Shown piece by piece: positions 55,101-63,181 of a DNA stretch of 64,000 nucleotides (its first letter is position 1; each line of letters begins with the position of its first letter). The position numbers and the translations under genes are program-made. The DNA comes from Methylobacterium indicum (GTDB lineage: Bacteria > Pseudomonadota > Alphaproteobacteria > Rhizobiales > Beijerinckiaceae), in assembly GCF_001043895.1 (NCBI RefSeq), contig NZ_JTHF01000017.1:1-64000 (forward strand). The letters are read 5' to 3'. Under the pieces are notes generated by a model that did not search any database, was not told the DNA's origin, and saw only the letters and a program-made list of their open reading frames with translations.

Positions 55101-55729
55101 CGGATCTCCGCCACCGCGGCGGCGAGGCTGTCGGGCGCCGGGCGATTGCGCCGTCCGGCCGGACGCGGGGCCGGCCCATGGGGCGCAGCCTCGGTCAGGC
55201 GGGTCTCGATGCCCTTGACCGCCTTCGCGACCACCTCGTCGGTGGCCTCCCGGCTCTCGGTGATACGGCGGTCGATGGCATCGAGGCGCCGACCGATCGC
55301 CGCAACGGCCTCGATCAGGGCCGCGTCGCCCGCGATCGCCGCCGGGATCGCCGCGGCCGGGATGGCGGTGGCGGTAGCGGGAGCCGGCGCGGGGACGGGC
55401 TGGTGGCGGACCGGCTCGGCGACCGGGCCGCGCGCCGGGCGCGGGCGATGGCCGCGGGGCGGCTCATGGTGCCAGGATCGGTCGCCCCGAGGGTGCTCTC
55501 CGGTATCGGCCGGCATGAAGGCTTGAGCCGGAAACGCATCGCCGCGGCCGCGGCGGGATCCGGATGCGGCGCGGCGCGGTTGCTGCCGCACCCCCGCCCG
55601 GGCCGATCCTTCGCTGATCGCTTCCGCCAGCCACTCGTCCACCGACAGACCGGCGCGCCGAGCTGCCTCCCGGGCGGCGTCGCGCAGCTCCGGATCGAAG
55701 GCATCGAGGGTAGGAGCGGTCCGTCGCAT
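52169..55729 (-). CDS. PodJ-like polar localisation / Sel1-repeat protein
   Basis: The 1186-residue product begins MRRTAPTLDAFDPELRDAAR, followed by a very long charged coiled-coil-forming region (about 100-720), a basic cluster and single membrane segment (about 775-800, RRRRPLLLGIAAIVLALGTL), an Ala/Lys/Ser/Asp-rich stretch with seven hexapeptide units (K-S-A-E-L-G, about 885-926), and Sel1/TPR-like repeats (about 970-1130, e.g. YAPAQYRLGSQYEKGLGL, AMHNLAVMLAESG, SQYNLAVLLARGLGV). This is the PodJ layout: a bitopic polarity scaffold with cytoplasmic coiled coil and periplasmic repeats. PodJ recruits flagellum and pilus factors to a pole in Caulobacter. Calling it orthologous would need a tree. 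Confidence 0.75.
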   Translation of the reverse strand: MRRTAPTLDAFDPELRDAAREAARRAGLSVDEWLAEAISEGSARAGVRQQPRRAASGSRRGRGDAFPAQAFMPADTGEHPRGDRSWHHEPPRGHRPRPARGPVAEPVRHQPVPAPAPATATAIPAAAIPAAIAGDAALIEAVAAIGRRLDAIDRRITESREATDEVVAKAVKGIETRLTEAAPHGPAPRPAGRRNRPAPDSLAAAVAEIRQRQQQLDEGSPEEESDLLVDGLRRDLAWVVETTEAAADALSPAIAGLQAETSRLRESIGSLATSGDLVTLEQAVRPLADEVQRARDPADLVAVAGPIDLMRVQVGRLAEEVAADVHARVTQDVERLARQADGALDPDRAGLADRDALAKLFGELDEIRAQIAILAEPARVQNLARSVDELTETVTRLGNGMLDSPALMNELRPLLEEIREGVRAPAADAPALVQGIADLDRKIDDLRAERREQPDAAGDILGRIDALSAKVDQVAAVNTVGDVMERLEQIGETLRQPALPSGDLASIHGMLRSLAEKLDRVGPGTGGETLDGLERQVLALAGRIDTRGSDPALAGLERTMGDLLAQVALLRDEAPIQAAAERAARSVADSLGAERQGAAAAEGLGGLQAALADMRMQQAASDKRMQATMEGVHAALEQLVARFAPVETRTEEPAPALAAPARRTGRNLRETLRESAAPAERPAPRLGPASPADEMLEPGASRPRQPQPAPSQPVQSETATPLETPAGDIKASFIAAARRAAQAAAAEAAGTDAAFPAAERQGEARGSLVERLRAGIERRRRPLLLGIAAIVLALGTLQALQGSGARLGSATVSREAAAPSDPATTQSVAAHATPKALGAHGDVADAKASSAKPDDRAEAARSADPSKSGDPAKPGEVAQSADAAKAADLGKSADLGKSAELGKSAELGKSAELGKSAELGKAADLGKPMEPAKSALPRVADMASLSGDLSGIPAGAAPLRKAALEGDGAAIYELASRAVDGRGLPRDAALAAKLFDRLASAGYAPAQYRLGSQYEKGLGLVRDQDKARLWYGRAAIQGHVRAMHNLAVMLAESGAAGGKPDYASASNWFRKAAEYGVRDSQYNLAVLLARGLGVNQDLAQAYGWFSAAAAQGDDDAGRKRDEVAGKLAPKDLTAARAAAEAWKAKTPDPAVNDPPPMRVETASPAGGMSLIGAPPPLTTGRGTGKV
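52950..53075. repeat. In-frame 18-base tandem repeat in the PodJ-like gene
   Basis: Seven consecutive 18-base units, the middle four being TTACCAAGCTCCGCCGAC exactly. They encode tandem K-(S/A)-A-(E/D)-L-G hexapeptides after the membrane segment. Copy number can change by slippage without breaking the frame. Confidence 0.85.
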
Positions 55730-56222
55730 GGCGGGCTCTGCGCAAGGGTGGCCGAAGGGTCTCGCGGATAGGCACCGGCCGGGGCCGGTCGAAACCCGGC
55801 ACCCTGGTCGATCATGAAGATCCGGTCAGCGGCCGCGGCCTGAAAGGTTTCGTTCGGCACTTTCGATCGACACGGTAAACAAGTGGTTAAAGCCCGTGCG
55901 AAGCGCTGTCAGGGAGTGGGATCGCTGCCACTCAGTTGCGTGCGCAACCTGATTTTGGGCGATTTTTGCTCACAACTCTGACGCGTACCCGCATGAGGAA
56001 AACAGCCAAAAAGCCCGATTTTTGCCATCCATCCAGAATATAACGGTAAGCCGTTTTATCGCGTAAGCGACTGCTACATATAGCTTTTTACCGTAAGTAA
56101 CACACGCTCAAGTTGACGTTACCTTTCCCTTAGGGAGGTCATTTGACCTTCTTTGTGTCATCACGGGTCCGAAGGGCACCGGTGGTTCGGGGCGCGACGT
56201 GTGGTTCAACGGGGGAAACGGC
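55730..56222. other. Divergent intergenic region between the PodJ-like and MerR genes
   Basis: No gene is supported; open frames here are shadows of the PodJ-like gene. The AT-rich part from about 55850 to 56130 holds the CtrA-like site, the sequence TTGACGTTACCTTTCC (56113-56128), a possible MerR-family target, and promoter elements for both directions. Confidence 0.5.
55875..55890 (-). promoter_or_regulatory. Putative CtrA-binding site before the PodJ-like gene
   Basis: Read on the minus strand, TTAACCACTTGTTTAC fits TTAA-N7-TTAAC with one mismatch (TTTAC). It lies about 150 bases before the ATG. Together with the fliF and sciP sites it suggests shared cell-cycle control. Confidence 0.45.
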
Positions 56223-56678
56223 ATGGCTTATGATCGGCAGACCGAGAGTGGCAGAGGAGCGTCGGTTCGCTCTGCCGGACCTGTGACCCGTCCTGGTCGC
56301 CCGGCGGGGCGCTCGGCGTCCCCGGCAACCTTGACCATCGGCGACCTCGCCGAGGAATTCGGCGTCACCCTGCGGGCCTTGCGCTTCTACGAGGCGAAGG
56401 GCTTGCTGCATCCGCAACGCCGCGGCACGACCAGGCTCTACACCGAGGACGACCGTTCGCGCCTGGCCACCATCCTGCGGGGCAAGGAACTCGGCTTCAC
56501 GCTGCGCGAGATCGCCGCGATGGTCGACGGCGACGAGTTGGCCGAGACCGGGGCCGGCGGTGCGCTCGCCCTCAGCCCCGCCCAAGTCGCCGAGCAGATC
56601 ACCCATCTCGAAAACCAGAAGGCGGAAATCGAGCGGGCGCTCGAGGCGCTGCGGGGCTACGGCAAGACCGCCGCCTGA
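56223..56678 (+). CDS. MerR-family transcriptional regulator of the beta-oxidation operon
   Basis: The 151-residue protein has an extended hydrophilic start, then the MerR helix-turn-helix (about 35-100, LTIGDLAEEFGVTLRALRFY, AKGLLHPQRRGTTRLYTEDD, LGFTLREIAAMVDGDE) and a short coiled-coil dimerisation helix (LENQKAEIERALEALRGY). There are no metal-binding cysteines. MerR regulators stand upstream of acyl-CoA dehydrogenase operons in many alphaproteobacteria and respond to acyl-CoA-type signals. The ATG follows GGGGGAAACGGC. It lies 221 bases before the dehydrogenase. Confidence 0.88.
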   Translation: MAYDRQTESGRGASVRSAGPVTRPGRPAGRSASPATLTIGDLAEEFGVTLRALRFYEAKGLLHPQRRGTTRLYTEDDRSRLATILRGKELGFTLREIAAMVDGDELAETGAGGALALSPAQVAEQITHLENQKAEIERALEALRGYGKTAA

Positions 56679-56820
56679 GATCGGGTAATCTGGCGGCATC
56701 CAGCGGGGGCAGGTGCCGCCCGGACAGGAGCGCCGAACCGACCGTCGGAGGACGTACCGGATTCGGCGATCTCACGCGTGACTCCCGCGGCAGCCCCCCG
56801 CCCCTCTTCCGTTCTCGATC

Positions 56821-56846
56821 GAGATAGTTTAGATATGAACTATCTC
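56821..56846. promoter_or_regulatory. Perfect inverted repeat before the acyl-CoA dehydrogenase gene
   Basis: GAGATAGTT - 8 bases - AACTATCTC, 54 bases before the start codon. The 9-base arms in a GC-rich neighbourhood suggest an operator, possibly of the MerR or a TetR-type regulator. It could also form a leader hairpin. Confidence 0.5.
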
Positions 56847-56899
56847 GCCGCGGCCGACGCCGTGCGCGACGAGGGAACGGATCCTGGGAGCGGGGAAAC

Positions 56900-58693
56900 A
56901 TGCCGAGCTACAAGGCGCCGGTGGAGGACGTGCTGTTCCTCCTCAACGACGTGTTCGGATTCGCGCGCTACAGCAACCTGCCCGGCTTCGCCGAGGCGAC
57001 GCCCGACGTGGTCGAGGCGGTGATCGCCGAGGGCGCGAAGCTGTGCGAGGAGGTGCTGGCCCCCCTCAACCGGGTCGGCGACAGCGAGGGTTGCACCCGC
57101 CACCCCGACGGCCGCGTGACGACGCCCAAGGGCTTCAAGGCCGGCTACGACGCCTATGCGGGCGGCGGCTGGATGGGCCTGTCGATGCCCGAGGAGTATG
57201 GCGGCCAGGGCCTGCCCCACACCCTCAACAGCGTGATGCAGGAATTCGTATCCGGCGCCAACACCGCGCTCGGCATGTATCCGGGCCTGACGCAGGGCGC
57301 GATGGCCGCGCTCCTGGTGCACGGCTCCGAGGAGCAGAAGCGTACCTACCTGCCCAAGATGGTCGAGGGCACCTGGACCGGGACGATGAACCTGACCGAG
57401 CCGCATTGCGGCACGGATCTCGGCCTCCTGAAGACCAAGGCGGTGCCGAACGGCGACGGTTCCTACGCGCTCACCGGCACCAAGATCTTCATCTCGGCCG
57501 GCGAGCACGACCTGTCGGAGAACATCATCCACCTGGTGATCGCCCGGATCGAGGGCGCGCCGGCCGGCACCAAGGGCATCTCGCTCTTCGTGGTGCCGAA
57601 GTTCCTGGTCGGGCCCGACGGGACTTTGGGTGCCCGCAACGGGGTGTCGTGCGGCGCCATCGAGCACAAGATGGGCATCCACGGCAACGCCACCTGCGTG
57701 ATGAACTACGACGGCGCCACCGGCTGGCTCGTTGGCGAGGCCAATCGCGGCCTGAACGCCATGTTCGTGATGATGAACGAGGCCCGGCTCGCCGTCGGCA
57801 TCCAGGGGCTCGGCCAGTCCGAGGTCGCCTACCAGAACGCCGTCGCCTACGCCCGCGACCGGCTCCAGGGCCGCGCGCTCACCGGAGCGGCCGCGCCCGA
57901 GAAGCCCGCCGACCCGATCATCGTCCATCCGGACGTGCGCCGGACGCTCATGACCATCCGGGCCTTCAACGAGGCCGCCCGGGCGCTCGTGATCTGGACC
58001 GCGCTCCAGGCCGACATCGCCCACCGCTCCGAGGATCCGGCCGCCCGTCAGGCGGCGGAGGACCACATGGGCCTGCTCACCCCGGTGGTGAAGGGCGTGC
58101 TGACCGACCGGGGCTTTTCCAACGCGGTCGATGCCCAGCAGATGTTCGGCGGCCACGGCTACATCGAGGAATGGGGGATGTCGCAATTCGTGCGCGACGC
58201 CCGCATCGCCCAGATCTACGAGGGCGCCAACGGCATCCAGGCGATGGACCTCGTCGGCCGCAAGCTGCCGCGCGACGGCGGTCGGGCGATGATGCGCTTC
58301 CTCGCCGAGGTCGAGGGCTTCTGCAAGGAGAACGGCGCGGACGAGAGCCTCAAGCCGTTCTGCGCCCCCCTGATGAAGAGCCTCGGCCACCTGCAGCAGG
58401 CCACGATGTGGCTGATGCAGAATGCGATGGCCAAGCCCGACAATGCGGGGGCCGCCGCGACCGACTACATGCACCTGATGGGCCTCGTCGCCCTCGGCTA
58501 CATGTGGGGCCGCATCGCCAAGGCGACCGCCGAGAAGAAGAAGTCCGGCGAGGGCATCGCCGAGCGCCTCGACGCGCGGCTGGCCACCGGCCGGTTCTAC
58601 GTCGAGCGCGTGCTGCCCGAGACCGGCACCCGGCTCGCCCGGATCTCGGCCGGGTCCGACGCCGTCATGGCGGTGCCGGCGGAGCTGTTCTAG
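56900..58693 (+). CDS. Acyl-CoA dehydrogenase, DmdC-like long form
   Basis: The 597-residue flavoenzyme has an N-terminal segment (1-70, MPSYKAPVEDVLFLLNDVFG), FAD/acyl-CoA binding domains with MNLTEPHCGTDLG and TKIFISAGEHD, catalytic Glu441 in AQIYEGANG and an extra C-terminal domain (about 470-597) as in the DmdC/AidB-like long acyl-CoA dehydrogenases. It introduces the first double bond in fatty acyl-CoA, or acts on 3-methylmercaptopropionyl-CoA, with electrons to ETF. Gene context (thiolase, FadB-like enzyme) favours general beta-oxidation. Confidence 0.93.
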   Translation: MPSYKAPVEDVLFLLNDVFGFARYSNLPGFAEATPDVVEAVIAEGAKLCEEVLAPLNRVGDSEGCTRHPDGRVTTPKGFKAGYDAYAGGGWMGLSMPEEYGGQGLPHTLNSVMQEFVSGANTALGMYPGLTQGAMAALLVHGSEEQKRTYLPKMVEGTWTGTMNLTEPHCGTDLGLLKTKAVPNGDGSYALTGTKIFISAGEHDLSENIIHLVIARIEGAPAGTKGISLFVVPKFLVGPDGTLGARNGVSCGAIEHKMGIHGNATCVMNYDGATGWLVGEANRGLNAMFVMMNEARLAVGIQGLGQSEVAYQNAVAYARDRLQGRALTGAAAPEKPADPIIVHPDVRRTLMTIRAFNEAARALVIWTALQADIAHRSEDPAARQAAEDHMGLLTPVVKGVLTDRGFSNAVDAQQMFGGHGYIEEWGMSQFVRDARIAQIYEGANGIQAMDLVGRKLPRDGGRAMMRFLAEVEGFCKENGADESLKPFCAPLMKSLGHLQQATMWLMQNAMAKPDNAGAAATDYMHLMGLVALGYMWGRIAKATAEKKKSGEGIAERLDARLATGRFYVERVLPETGTRLARISAGSDAVMAVPAELF

Positions 58694-58708
58694 GCGCTGC
58701 GGTCGACC

Positions 58709-59125
58709 ATGGGTGCCTGGGGGCTGGGAGCTTTCGAGAACGACGGCGCTTTCGAGAGTTTCTGTCGTGTGCGGGACGGCAAGATCGACGCGATTGCGCA
58801 AGCTTTCGCGTCGGCCCTGGCGCAAGCGGACTATCTGGAGGTCGACGCAGGGCAAAATGCCGTTGCTGCAGCCGAGATGGTCGCGACCGCCTATGATCGA
58901 CCGGATCGGAAACTGCCCGACGACATACGAGACATCATCGCGGCTCAAGCGGCGAGGATTCGCGACGTTCCTGAGCTGATCGGACAAGCCCGCGCCTCCC
59001 TCGCGCGGGTCTTGACGGACGGTTCGGAGATCGCGGAACTCTGGGACGAAGTGGGCGAAAGTGCCGAGTGGCGTGAACGAGTCACCGATCTCGATCGACG
59101 CCTGAACGACATCAAGGGTGCGTAG
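58709..59125 (+). CDS. DUF4259 protein inserted in the beta-oxidation operon
   Basis: The 138-residue protein starts MGAWGLGAFENDGAFESF, the hallmark of DUF4259 (G-x-W-G-x-G-x-F-x-N-D). The rest is helical and acidic. Function is unknown. The gene has lower GC and different codon use than its neighbours. It sits between the dehydrogenase and the thiolase and is followed by a hairpin. Other members are found beside immunity or stress genes, but no partner can be seen here. Confidence 0.8.
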   Translation: MGAWGLGAFENDGAFESFCRVRDGKIDAIAQAFASALAQADYLEVDAGQNAVAAAEMVATAYDRPDRKLPDDIRDIIAAQAARIRDVPELIGQARASLARVLTDGSEIAELWDEVGESAEWRERVTDLDRRLNDIKGA

Positions 59126-59132
59126 CACCATC

Positions 59133-59150
59133 GGGCACTCTCGAGTGCCC
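59133..59150 (+). terminator. Hairpin after the DUF4259 gene
   Basis: GGGCACT-CTCG-AGTGCCC, a 7-base perfect stem, eight bases after the stop codon. No T-run. It could reduce read-through into the thiolase gene. Confidence 0.45.
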
Positions 59151-59218
59151 AACATTCGCGATATGCGGCGAAGCATGCCAGAGCCTCCCCCCAGAAGGGG
59201 CGGCCTGAGGAGGACGAG

Positions 59219-60427
59219 ATGCCCGACGCCTACATCTACGACCACGTCCGCACGCCCCGCGGCCGCGGCAAGCCCGACGGCTCGCTGCACGAGGTGACGG
59301 CGCTCCGCCTCGCCGAAACCGCCTTGCGCGCCCTCAAGGACCGCAACTCCCTCGACACCACGCTCGTCGACGACGTGGTGCTCGGCTGCGTCGATCCGGT
59401 CGGCGAGGCCGGCGGCGACATCGCGCGGGCGGCCGCCCTGGTGGCCGATTACGGGATCCACGTCCCGGGCGTGCAGATCAACCGGTTCTGCGCCTCGGGC
59501 CTCGACGCGGTGAACTTCGCCGCCGCCCAGGTGATGAGCGGCCAGCACGACATGGCGGTCGGCGGCGGCGTCGAATCGATGAGCCGCATCGGCATCGGGG
59601 CGTCGGGCGGCGCCTGGCCGGTCGATCCGGCCATCGCCATCAAGTCGTACTTCATGCCGCAGGGCGTCTCGGCCGACCTGATCGCCACCAAGTACGGCTT
59701 CTCCCGCGACGAATGCGACGCCTACGCGGTCGAATCGCAAAAGCGCGCCGCCCGCTCCTGGGAGGACGGCCGGTTCAAGAACTCGGTCGTGCCGGTGCGC
59801 GACGTCAACGGCCTGACGCTGCTCGACCACGACGAGCACCGCCGCCCGAGCACCGACATGCAGTCGCTCGCCGCTCTCAAGCCCTCCTTCGTCCAGATGG
59901 GCCAGATGGGCGGGTTCGACGCCGTGGCCATCGACGCGCATCCGGATGTCGAGGCGGTCGAGCATGTCCACCATGCCGGCAATTCGTCGGGCATCGTCGA
60001 CGGCGCCGCCGCGGTGCTGATCGGCTCGCAAGAGGCCGGTGCGAAGGCGGGCCTCAAGCCCCGCGGCCGCATCCGGGCCTTCGCCAATATCGGCTCGGAC
60101 CCGGCCCTGATGCTGACCGGCCCGGTCGACGTGACCCGCAAGGTGCTGGCCCGCGCCGGCATGAGCATCGGTGACATCGACCTGTTCGAGGTGAACGAGG
60201 CCTTCGCGGCGGTGGTCCTGCGCTTCCTCCAGGCCTTCGACGTCGACCCGGCCAAGGTCAACGTCAATGGCGGGGCCATCGCGCTCGGCCATCCGCTCGG
60301 CGCCACCGGCGCGATGATCCTCGGCACCGTGCTCGACGAGCTGGAGCGGACGGGCAAGCAGACTGCGCTCGTCACCCTCTGCATCGGTGCCGGCATGGGC
60401 ACCGCCACCATCATCGAGCGGGTGTGA
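59219..60427 (+). CDS. Acetyl-CoA C-acyltransferase (thiolase)
   Basis: The 402-residue enzyme has nucleophile Cys91 in INRFCASGLDAVNFAAAQ, the His of GHPLGATGA and Cys/Gly of CIGAGMGTATIIE. It cleaves 3-ketoacyl-CoA in the last step of beta-oxidation (FadA/FadI type). GGAGGACGAG precedes the ATG. The stop overlaps the GTG start of the DUF2059 gene. The N-terminal length and the FadB-like neighbour make degradative use more likely than biosynthesis of PHB. Confidence 0.95.
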   Translation: MPDAYIYDHVRTPRGRGKPDGSLHEVTALRLAETALRALKDRNSLDTTLVDDVVLGCVDPVGEAGGDIARAAALVADYGIHVPGVQINRFCASGLDAVNFAAAQVMSGQHDMAVGGGVESMSRIGIGASGGAWPVDPAIAIKSYFMPQGVSADLIATKYGFSRDECDAYAVESQKRAARSWEDGRFKNSVVPVRDVNGLTLLDHDEHRRPSTDMQSLAALKPSFVQMGQMGGFDAVAIDAHPDVEAVEHVHHAGNSSGIVDGAAAVLIGSQEAGAKAGLKPRGRIRAFANIGSDPALMLTGPVDVTRKVLARAGMSIGDIDLFEVNEAFAAVVLRFLQAFDVDPAKVNVNGGAIALGHPLGATGAMILGTVLDELERTGKQTALVTLCIGAGMGTATIIERV

Positions 60428-60957
60428 GCCTGATGCGTCCCCTCCCCCCCCTCGCCGCCGGCCTCGCCCTCGCGCTGGTCCTCGCCGGTCCGGCCCGGGC
60501 CGACGACGACCGTCTGGCGCTCGCCCGCGACATCGTCACCAAGACGGTCGCCCGCAACCTGACGCAGGCGTTCAAGCAGGCCGAGGAGAAGACCCTCTCG
60601 GGAATGAGCGCCGAGCAGGCCGGCAAGCTGCGGCCCGAGCTGGAGAAGACCTTCGCGCAGGAGCGCGACGGCCTCGTCGACGGACTTGCCAAGGAATACG
60701 CCCAAAAATTCGATGCGGCCGAGCTGAAGCGGCTGGCGGCGATCTACGACGACCCGGTCTACCAGAAGTTCCAGGCCCTCAACGCCGACCCGACCTCGAT
60801 GGTCACCACGATCACCAAGGACGCGGTGACCAAGATGATGAACCTGCTCTCGCTGGCGGCCCTGTCGCAGCAGGGCAACGGCCAGGCCCCCGCGCCCGGG
60901 GCGGCGCCCGCCCCCGCTCCGGTGCCTGCGCCTTCCCCGGCACCGGCCAAGCCGTAA
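60424..60957 (+). CDS. DUF2059 exported protein
   Basis: The 177-residue product has a signal peptide (LPPLAAGLALALVLAGPARA, cleavage before DDD) and a DUF2059-type helical domain (about 30-140, ending LKRLAAIYDDPVYQKFQALN). A Pro/Ala-rich tail (APAPGAAPAPAPVPAP) follows. A GTG overlapping the thiolase stop (GTGA) is the start, so it belongs to the beta-oxidation operon. Its periplasmic role there is unknown. Confidence 0.75.
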   Translation: MSLMRPLPPLAAGLALALVLAGPARADDDRLALARDIVTKTVARNLTQAFKQAEEKTLSGMSAEQAGKLRPELEKTFAQERDGLVDGLAKEYAQKFDAAELKRLAAIYDDPVYQKFQALNADPTSMVTTITKDAVTKMMNLLSLAALSQQGNGQAPAPGAAPAPAPVPAPSPAPAKP

Positions 60958-60979
60958 TCGCTCTCACGAGGCCTTCGCC

Positions 60980-63181
60980 ATGAACCTCACGAATTTCCGC
61001 TTCGAGACCGATGCCGACGGCGTGGCGCTCGCCACCTGGGACATGCCCAGCCGCTCGATGAACGTCGTCACCCCGGAGGTGATGGACGAGCTCAACCAGA
61101 TCGTCGACGCCGTGGTGGCGGATGCCGCCATCAAGGGCTGCGTGATCACCTCGGGCAAGGACACCTTCTCGGGCGGCGCCGACCTGACGATGCTCCAAGG
61201 CCTCGGCGTCGAGCACGCGCGGCTCGCGCGCGAGCGCGGCGAGGAGGAAGCGATGACCTTCTTCTTCGAGGAATCGCGCCGGCTGACGCTCCTCTACCGC
61301 AAGCTCGAGACCTGCGGGAAGCCGTTCGCGGCCGCCGTGCACGGCACCTGCCTCGGCGGCGCCTTCGAGCTGGCGCTCGCCTGCCACCACCGGGTGCTGT
61401 CGGATGACGACAAGACCCGGGTCGGCCTGCCGGAGATCAAGGTCGGGCTGTTTCCGGGTGCCGGCGGCACCCAGCGCGTCGCCCGCCTGATGCAGACCGG
61501 CGACGCCCTCCAGATGCTGTTCAAGGGCGAGCAGATCCGCCCGCTGATGGCCCGCAACATGGGCCTCGCCCACGCGGTGGCGCCGCGGGCCGAGATCGTC
61601 GCAAAGGCGAAGGAGTGGATCAAGGCCGGCGGCTCCGCCGTTGCGCCCTGGGACCAGCCCAAGTTCAAGGCGCCGTCGGGCAAGGTCTACTCGCCCGCCG
61701 GCATGATGACCTGGCCGCCGGCCAACGCCATCTACCGCCGCGAGACCCACGACAACTACCCCGCCGCGAAGGCGATCCTGCACGCCGTCTACGAGGGCCT
61801 GCAACTCCCGATGGATCTGGCGCTCAAGGTCGAGAGCCGGTACTTCGCCAAGATCCTGCGCTCGCCGGAAGCGGCGGCGATGATCCGCACCCTCTTTCTG
61901 TCGATGGGCGAGCTCAACAAGGGCGCCCGCCGGCCGAAGGGCGTCGGCGCGGTCTCGCTCAAGAAGGTCGGCGTCGTCGGCGCCGGCTTCATGGGGGCAG
62001 GCATCGCCTATGTCTCGGCCAATGCCGGGCTCGAGGTCGTGCTGGTCGACCAGTCGGCGGACGCCGCCGAGAAGGGCAAGGCTTACGCCCACAAGCTCGT
62101 CTCCGACCAGATCATGAAAGGCCGCGCCAAGACCGCCGACCGCGACGCGCTGCTGTCCCGCATCACCGCGACCGGCGACTATTCGGCGCTCGCCGGCTGC
62201 GATCTCGTGGTCGAGGCGGTGTTCGAGGATCCGAAGGTCAAGGCCGAGGTCATCGCCAAGGTCGAGGCGGTGATCGGGCCGGACGCGATCTTCGCCTCCA
62301 ACACCTCGACCCTGCCGATCAGCGGGCTCGCCAAGGCCTCGTCGCGGCCTGAGCAGTTCATCGGCATCCACTTCTTCTCGCCGGTCGAGAAGATGATGCT
62401 GGTCGAGATCATCATGGGGAAGGCCACGGGCGAGCGGGCGCTGGCAGTGGCCCTCGACTACGTCCGGGCGATCAAGAAGACCCCGATCGTCGTCAACGAC
62501 GCCCGCGGCTTCTTCGCCAATCGCTGCGTCGGCGCCTACATCCTCGAAGGGCACCTGATGCTGGCCGAGGGCGTGCCGGCGGCGATGATCGAGAATGCCG
62601 GGCGTCAAGCCGGCATGCCGGTGGGGCCCCTCTCGCTCAACGACGAGGTCGGCGTCGACCTCGCCCTCAAGATCGTCAAGGCGACGAAGGCGCAGGTCGG
62701 CGAGGCCGCCGTGAACCCGCATCAGGAGCGCCTGCTCACCGCCCTCGTCGAGGGCGAGGGCCGGCTCGGGCGCAAGAACCGCAAGGGCTTCTACGACTAT
62801 CCCGAGCAGGGATCGAAGAAGCTCTGGCCGGGCCTTCGCGACCTTCAGGAGACGACACTCGATCCGGAGGCGGTGAATTTTTCGGAGCTGAGGCAGCGCC
62901 TCCTCGTCACCCAGGCCCTGGAGGCGGCCCGCACGTTCGGCGAGGGCGTCGTGACTGACCCGCGCGAGGCCGATGTCGGCTCGATCCTCGGCTTCGGCTT
63001 CGCGCCGTTCACCGGGGGCGCCCTGTCCTACATCGACTTCATGGGGGCGGCCCGGTTCGTGGACCTCTGCCGCACGCTGGAAGCCAAGCACGGCGCCCGC
63101 TTCACCCCACCGGCGACCCTGGTGGCGATGGCCGAGAAGGGCGGGACCTTCTACGGCGAGGCGGCGAAGAAGGCGGCCTAG
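60980..63181 (+). CDS. Multifunctional enoyl-CoA hydratase / 3-hydroxyacyl-CoA dehydrogenase (FadB/FadJ-like)
   Basis: The 733-residue enzyme has an N-terminal crotonase domain (about 1-200) with oxyanion loop SGGADLTML and catalytic Glu130 (CLGGAFELALAC) and Glu152 (LPEIKVGLFPGAGG). A Rossmann NAD-binding domain starts at about 328 (VGVVGAGFMGAGIAYVSANA), with the HFFSPVEKMMLVEI signature. C-terminal dehydrogenase domains run to the end. It hydrates enoyl-CoA and oxidises 3-hydroxyacyl-CoA. It follows the DUF2059 gene by 22 bases. Together with the thiolase it makes a complete cycle. Confidence 0.95.
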   Translation: MNLTNFRFETDADGVALATWDMPSRSMNVVTPEVMDELNQIVDAVVADAAIKGCVITSGKDTFSGGADLTMLQGLGVEHARLARERGEEEAMTFFFEESRRLTLLYRKLETCGKPFAAAVHGTCLGGAFELALACHHRVLSDDDKTRVGLPEIKVGLFPGAGGTQRVARLMQTGDALQMLFKGEQIRPLMARNMGLAHAVAPRAEIVAKAKEWIKAGGSAVAPWDQPKFKAPSGKVYSPAGMMTWPPANAIYRRETHDNYPAAKAILHAVYEGLQLPMDLALKVESRYFAKILRSPEAAAMIRTLFLSMGELNKGARRPKGVGAVSLKKVGVVGAGFMGAGIAYVSANAGLEVVLVDQSADAAEKGKAYAHKLVSDQIMKGRAKTADRDALLSRITATGDYSALAGCDLVVEAVFEDPKVKAEVIAKVEAVIGPDAIFASNTSTLPISGLAKASSRPEQFIGIHFFSPVEKMMLVEIIMGKATGERALAVALDYVRAIKKTPIVVNDARGFFANRCVGAYILEGHLMLAEGVPAAMIENAGRQAGMPVGPLSLNDEVGVDLALKIVKATKAQVGEAAVNPHQERLLTALVEGEGRLGRKNRKGFYDYPEQGSKKLWPGLRDLQETTLDPEAVNFSELRQRLLVTQALEAARTFGEGVVTDPREADVGSILGFGFAPFTGGALSYIDFMGAARFVDLCRTLEAKHGARFTPPATLVAMAEKGGTFYGEAAKKAA

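Noticed and set aside
53210-55771. An 853-codon plus-strand frame opposite the PodJ-like gene
   Set aside because: Composition is that of a shadow frame, and the PodJ-like frame explains the region with recognisable domains.
56840-60292. A 1150-codon minus-strand frame across dehydrogenase and thiolase
   Set aside because: Shadow of two well-conserved enzymes on the plus strand; no motif in its product.
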